Assembly: GCA_022579005.1 (NCBI GenBank)
Contig: MU401481.1
Span: 62,001 to 126,000, forward strand
Origin: Poronia punctata
Lineage: Eukaryota > Ascomycota > Sordariomycetes > Xylariales > Xylariaceae
Direction: 5' to 3'
DNA length: 64,000 nt
This document shows, piece after piece, positions 58,441 through 64,000 of this stretch. Position 1 is the stretch's first letter, and each line of letters begins with the position of its first letter. A program made the position numbers and the translations under genes. Below the pieces are notes generated by a model. The model worked only from the letters and a program-made list of their open reading frames with translations. It was not told the DNA's origin and searched no databases.

Positions 58441-61400
58441 GGTTAAGGTTATATAAGGTAAATTGTTTAAGAAGCTATTTTATTGCTCTCGGGGGGGCTT
58501 ATTATGCTGTTACTAGTAGGCACTACATGCTGCTGTTAAAGGTGTAGTTATTGTAATTAGTAAGATTATAGCTAGGTGATTTTAGTTTGTTAAGCTATGC
58601 TTAAGTAAGAGTGTAGCAGTTATAGCTGCTTTTTCTTAGGTTTGTTTAGTATATCCCGGTAATTTAAGTTAGTAGGTCTGTGCTATTATAGCTTGTTTTT
58701 AGTGTTTTAGTGTTTTTGTAGGTGTTTTTATAGGCGTTTTGTAGGTATTTTTCCGTTCTTTAAGCTATAGGGTTAGCTAAGGTTAAAAGGTCGTTTTCTT
58801 CCTTTCCTTGCCTTCCTAAGCTTCCTTTCTTCCTTTTATTTCCCTTTATTCCCTTTGCCCCTAACTAAATTAGTGCTAACAGCTTTACTATTTTTAGCTT
58901 ATTTTCCTGCTCTTTAATCTTGTTAAGTCTTCTTTATTTTTCTTCTTTTTCTTTTGCTTCTCCTTTCTGGATTTTGCATTATATTGCTTTTTTTAAGTCT
59001 ATTTCTTTTTGTTAGCAGCACTTTCCCTTTATAAGGGTTTTTTGTTTAGTAAACAAGGGCGCTACCTTAGTATAGTATTTTGTTACTTTATAAAAGCTGT
59101 TAAAAGCGTTTAGGTTATAAATAAGCTACTTATAATAGTGTTTTTTAGTAGGTAGTTAGTTAGTATTAAGCTTAAAGTTGTATAGTTTTATAAGGAAGCT
59201 TTTTAAAGGCTAGGTTATACTATTTTATCTTTTTCTAGGTTTTAGTAGCTAGAGCTAGTCTTTTTAAACCTATTTTATTAGTTTATAGTAAACTAAGTAT
59301 TTAAGTTCTTAAAAGTATATTTTATAGGTTGCAAAGCTATAAAGGTAGTAAACTTTTGCGTTTTTGTATTTATAGCGGTTATAGTACTAGCTAAAGTCCT
59401 TATAAGTAGAGATTACGCTAAAATACTAGCTAAAGGCTTTTTAAAGGATTTTTAATATATCTAAGCATTTGCTTAGCTTATAATCTATGCTAGCGTAGGT
59501 AATTTTACTAAAAATATTAGTATTCTTGTTATTTGCCTAGTTTTTAGCTATTAATTTAATTTGCTTGCAAGCAATTTTTTTAAAGCTAGCAGCTATAAGT
59601 ATAGCTTTAAGGTCTTAGGTTCTTTTTGTGCTAGCTTTAGCTAGCTTATTTGCCTGTTTATTGCCTTTAATAAACTAGTGCTTTAGGCACTAGCAAAGTT
59701 ATATGTTGTTTTCTTTTATTAGCTAGTAGATCTTAATAAAAACTTACTATAACGTTATTAAAGCGTTTTTTTAAGCATATTATAACATAGCAGTGTTATT
59801 TACGCAAAAGGTAATTTAGTAGCTAAAAAAACAGCGTATAGCTTTTTAAAGCTTTTTAAAGGCTTTAAAAGCTTTAGCGTTAAACATTATACTATTTTTA
59901 TTTAGTTAGCCTATGCCTTTTATAACTAAGTCTTGCTTTTTATAAATAGCGTAGCCGTAGCTTAGGCTTTTTAAAGTCTTTAACCTGTTTAAGTATACTA
60001 TAATATTAAAAGGTAATCTAGTGTTTTTTTATTTAGTAAATTGCTTTATAGCCTCTTGTTTACTTAGGCTTTTTATAAGGTTAACTTTAAACCTTTTTAA
60101 GTACCTAAGCTTATAAAGCACTATTTTTTTAATATTTAGCAAAAGCGTTGTAGCTAACTATAAGCTTATATAAGCTTGTTATAAGTAGCTAGCTTTTTTG
60201 CTGCGCTATATAATCTTAGGTTTAGCTTAAGTTGCTAGTAGGTAAAACTTATAAACTGTTTTAATTTAGAAAGCAAAGCGCTACTTAGCTTGTTTTAGTA
60301 TAATTATAGCAGTAAAAATGCTGCTAGCTATAAAGAAAAAGTTGGTTAAAAAGGTTTTTTATATAAATAAAACTTCCTTAGCTGCTTAGACTAAAGCTTA
60401 TTAAACTGTGCGTATATAACCGCTAAGCTGTATACTTATAATTTTTGCTTAGTTATTAGCTATTTTGCTAGCTAGCTTTTTTTATCTTTTATACTAAGCT
60501 TTATATTTATATATTAAAACTAGCAAAAAGATTATATAAACTATTTTATGCAGGCCGGCTGCTAGAAGGCCTTAGACCACAGCTATAATAGCCTGGATAT
60601 AGTTTGCTATCTTTATTTTACGCGCTACTTTTTTTTTTATATAGCGCTAAAAGCAGAGTTTTTTGTTTAGGTATACGCCTAGCTATTTAAAGGCAAGGGT
60701 TTTTTATAAGTATATAAAGTTAGTAATAAAAACTAGGGTTATAACGGTGCTGTTGTCTAGGACTATGTTTAGGTTCTTTTAAGTTCTCTTATAAGTAAAG
60801 TAAATAGCCTTTATTTTCTTTAGCGCAAAAGCTATTTTGTTAACCTAGCTATATTTTAAAATAGCGTTTACTTATTTTTTAGCTTCTTATATGCTTTTTT
60901 CTAAGGTCTTTTTAACGCTTAAAACTGCTAAGTTGTTAGCGTAGCCCTAGCAGCTTAAGTTAGCTTTTATAAGCTTATATAAGTAAAGTATATAAAATAT
61001 TAATAATGCTAAAAAGCTTTATAACGTGCTATAAGCTACCTTTTTTAGTATAGTTTTTATATTTTCTAGTTGCGCAGTAAGCGTTTGCTTTATAAAAAAA
61101 CTATTTGCTAACTTAATTGCTACTTTAAGCTACCTTTATTTTAGTATTTAAGTAAGCAATTTGTTTTTAAGTAGCGCGTTAAAGGCTCCTTACATATTTA
61201 GTATAACTAAGGTAGCTACTTTACTATTAGCAAGAGCAAGTTTTATATTATAAGTTAAGCAAGTTGCTAAGTTTGTTGTAGATTTTTTAAGAACAGCTTT
61301 AGCGTGTTGTAAGCTTATTAGGCCGGCTTTAAAGGACGTTTATATTATTTATCTAGCTATTAGCCTTTTTAGTTCTTTGCCTAAGTATAATAGTAATACT

Positions 61401-64000
61401 ATTAGCCTTTATAACCTATATAAAGCAAAGTTGGTCTTGCTTATTTTTAAAAGCATTATTATATTAGTATTCTTTTACGTAGCTAGAAAAAACTTATGTT
61501 CTAAGCACTTTTAAAATATTGCTATATAGTAGTTTTTAATAGTAAGCTAGATTGCTTTAAAATACTTTATAGTAATAAGGTTAGCTTTAGGTAATGTAAA
61601 TATAACCTTTATAGCGTAGCATCTTGCTTTTTTTTTAGTTACTTTAGTAAACTAAAAAAGCTGTGCTAGTGTAGCTATGTTAAGCTTTAAGGCTTTAATT
61701 TCTAGTAGGTTGTTTGTAGCATTAAACCTTTTTAATATGTTTTTAGTTAAGTATTTAGCTTTTTTTTCTTTTTTAACTATAACGTTGCCCTTATTAATAA
61801 AAAGTAGTATTATAACTAGTTCTTTTTGCTTATATTAATTAATTACTTTTAAAAGGTTTTTGTTGTTATAGGTATTATTAATTTAATCCCTTTAGTATTG
61901 TTTTTTAACGTGCTATACTGCTATAAGTAGTTCTTGTTAGTAATTTAAGGCAACGTCTATACCCTTAAACCTTTAATAGTCCTAGTAGGCCTAAGCGCAC
62001 TTTGTAGTCTACTATAAAGCCGATGCCCTTTTTTTATATTTTTTTTTCCTTACTATTTAGATGCTTTCGGTAATAAGGTTAGTAAGTGCTTTAGCGCACT
62101 CTTTTATAGCTTATTGCTTTTTAGCTATTTTTATATTAAAAAGTGTACTTACTTTAGTGCTAACTAGGTTCTTTAGCCTTTTAAGCTTGTTATTTTTAAC
62201 TAGTATTTTATAAAACGTAGTTTATAACTTCTTTAGCCCTTTTTATAGTAGTGCTGTACATAGTGCTTAATAATTAAAAAGGGTTTCTAGTTTCTTTGCA
62301 ACCTTGCTCTTTATAAAAAGTATATTTAAAAACATAATATTTATAACATAACCTATTTAATAAGTTGCCTTTTTAAGCTTTTTAATAAAATATATGCTTA
62401 CCTTAGCAGCTTAGCTTGCTGCTTTATAACCTTTATAAAGTGTAGCTATGCTAGGTTCTTATTTTAAGTGTTTTATATTAAGATCCCTTATAAAAAAGGT
62501 ATTCTTTTAAAATATAAGTGCTATAATGTAATTAAGTACTATATTGTCTCTAGGCGCTTAATAATAATTTATTAAGCTATATTTATTAATATTAAGCTAT
62601 ATTATGTCCTTATAGTAAACCAGAGCTTTCTTTTCGGCTTTTAGGCCCTTTTATAATTTAACGTATATTATTACTTTAAGTTGGTTAGCTTCCTAAACGT
62701 TTTAGGTATTTACTAGCTTAAAGTTTTAATAGCTTTAGTAGGTTTATGTTTTCCTCTTTTTTTTTTTATTAATTTATAGTTTAGTAATTATAGCTACGTT
62801 AATCTCCTTATCCTAGCACCGCTAAAAAAAAATAAAATAGTTGTTTGCACTATAGCCTACGTTTTATAAGGCTACAGTTAGCTTTTTAGGCGCCGGGTTA
62901 GTTTTTATTGTTTTTTTCTAATAGGTTATAATTTAAAAGATTTGTTTTCGTCTTTAGTAACTACTATAATAAGTTAGGTAACCTTTGTTTTCTTTGCTAT
63001 TGTTTTTTTTATTATCTTAGTAAGCTTTGCTAGGCTTAGCTTTAGCATTAGTTTTTATAGTTTTATAATTAGCAGTAAAACTAGCGTAACAAGCGTGACT
63101 TATATAGCCTAGGCTTCTTGCCTTTCTATTTTCTAATCTTTTAACTTGCTAGTAGTAGTTATAGTTGTACTTATATTTATGCTTAACTTATTTAATAACT
63201 TTTAAGTTAAGGGAGCTTTTTTCTTATTGCCCTTGCTTTGTTGCTTAGGCTGTTGTATTATAACTTTTTTTTTTAAAGTAAGTTTGGCTAAAGTTATATT
63301 TTTATTGTTATACGCCTTAAAGCCTTAGCGTTATATAGCTTTAAGCCTAGCTTAAAAAAGTAGCATAACCTTTTTATTAGCTTTTTATAGCTTAGCTAAG
63401 CAGTTGTTGTAATTTGCTAGGTAAAGGCCGCAGTAGTTAGCGCAGCAAGCCGGTGCTGTATATTTTCTTTTAGTAAGTAGTTTGTAAGTATTAAGTTAAG
63501 TGCTATAGTAGCTATATAACAGCTTCTTGTTGCAAAATCAAAAGATATAGTAGCCTTAACAGCCTAAGTTATAGTATATAACCTATAGCTAGCGTTTTTT
63601 TTTTTAAGAGAGCTTGCTAGCTAAAAAAAGTTAAAAGCGCTAAACCGGTTTCCTAAAAGCAACCACCTAGGTAACTTTGCTAGTTTATACGTTTAAGCCC
63701 TATTTTAATATATATATGTTAACTAATATAGCCCTTGCTTATATTTTAATTTCCTTTAGTACTATTTGCTTTATAATAGCTATAAGTATATTAAAAATAT
63801 AGTTGTAAGTTAATATAGGTACTTTAAAAACGACGTAAATAACTTATTTTTTAAGCAGTTTAACTTTATAAGCGTTTAAAGCTCTTTTAATTGCTTATAC
63901 GCTTTATTTTTTTAGTAGCTTATTATAAGTAGTTAAGTTGCTAGCTTTAATAGCTTACTTAGTTTAAATTAGTACTACTTCTTTAATTGCTTTTTAAAGT
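58441..64000 (-). mobile_element. Mutated LINE retrotransposon (Tad1/I-type), open at the window edge
   Basis: Minus-strand translation, although full of stops, gives landmarks in LINE order. Near 63401-63447 is a zinc-knuckle-like CANYCGLYLANYNNC. At 60932-60946 the RT core reads GYANN (ancestral GYADD), followed by LAVLSVKKTL. At 60545-60690 the RT thumb reads LGVYLNKKL, then KKKVARKIKIANYIQAI and GLLAAGLHKIVY. At 59641-59690 an RNase H-type tail reads FIKGNKQANKLAKAST. Gag-like knuckle, RT and RNase H in this order fit the fungal Tad1 or I superclade. I did not identify the endonuclease. The left boundary is the shift in composition near 58440-58500; the 5' end is probably beyond position 64000. 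No intact frame remains, so it is inactive. LTRs were not seen. Confidence 0.82.

Noticed and set aside
1..64000. CRISPR array, secondary-metabolite cluster, tRNA or rRNA genes
   Set aside because: No regularly spaced direct repeats with unique spacers, no PKS/NRPS/terpene core gene, and no convincing RNA-gene consensus were seen on either strand.

Overview
The window looks like a nuclear chromosome segment of a filamentous ascomycete, most likely a Sordariomycete. Genes carry short GT-AG introns of about 50-160 bases, there is typical fungal gene content (Ste11 MAPKKK, Sur2, TCTP, Mtw1, Cwc22, Dpm2), and two AT-rich blocks look like RIP-type mutated transposons. I place it no lower than class with confidence; an order such as Xylariales would be a guess. 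All splice sites were read by eye from reading-frame continuity and family similarity, without alignments.

Layout. 2.1-4.9 kb: STE11-type MAPKKK (+). 6.6-8.1 kb: a glycogen-binding-like fungal protein (-) interrupted by one in-frame TAG. 8.1-20.2 kb: about 12 kb with no convincing gene, containing microsatellites, a 21-unit minisatellite and many short palindromic words. 20.2-42 kb: a gene-dense core with sphinganine C4-hydroxylase SUR2 (-), TCTP (+), an Aim3-like proline-rich protein (-), kinetochore MTW1/MIS12 (+), a mitochondrial PPR protein (-), a histidine acid phosphatase-like protein (+), splicing factor CWC22 (-), DPM2 (+) and a BCAS3-like WD40 protein (-). 43.69-47.04 kb: a 3340-base DNA transposon with terminal inverted repeats and a TTA target duplication, mutated to very high AT. 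49.7-57.7 kb: an ING/PHD chromatin protein (-), an unknown membrane protein (-) and a C2H2 zinc-finger protein (-). 58.44-64 kb: a heavily mutated LINE retrotransposon on the minus strand, probably running off the window.

The genes are unrelated housekeeping and signalling genes. There is no operon-like logic and no biosynthetic cluster. Several pairs are divergent and probably share promoter space (AIM3-like/MTW1, CWC22/DPM2, SUR2/TCTP).

The most interesting signals are: (1) the AT-rich transposon has almost no TC/GA or CC dinucleotides although CA and TG survive, which points to a C-to-T process needing a 5' pyrimidine rather than classical CpA RIP; (2) in the LINE the same loss is strongly strand-biased and has turned the RT catalytic YADD into YANN; (3) a conserved gene carries a single in-frame UAG in a context compatible with fungal A-to-I mRNA editing.
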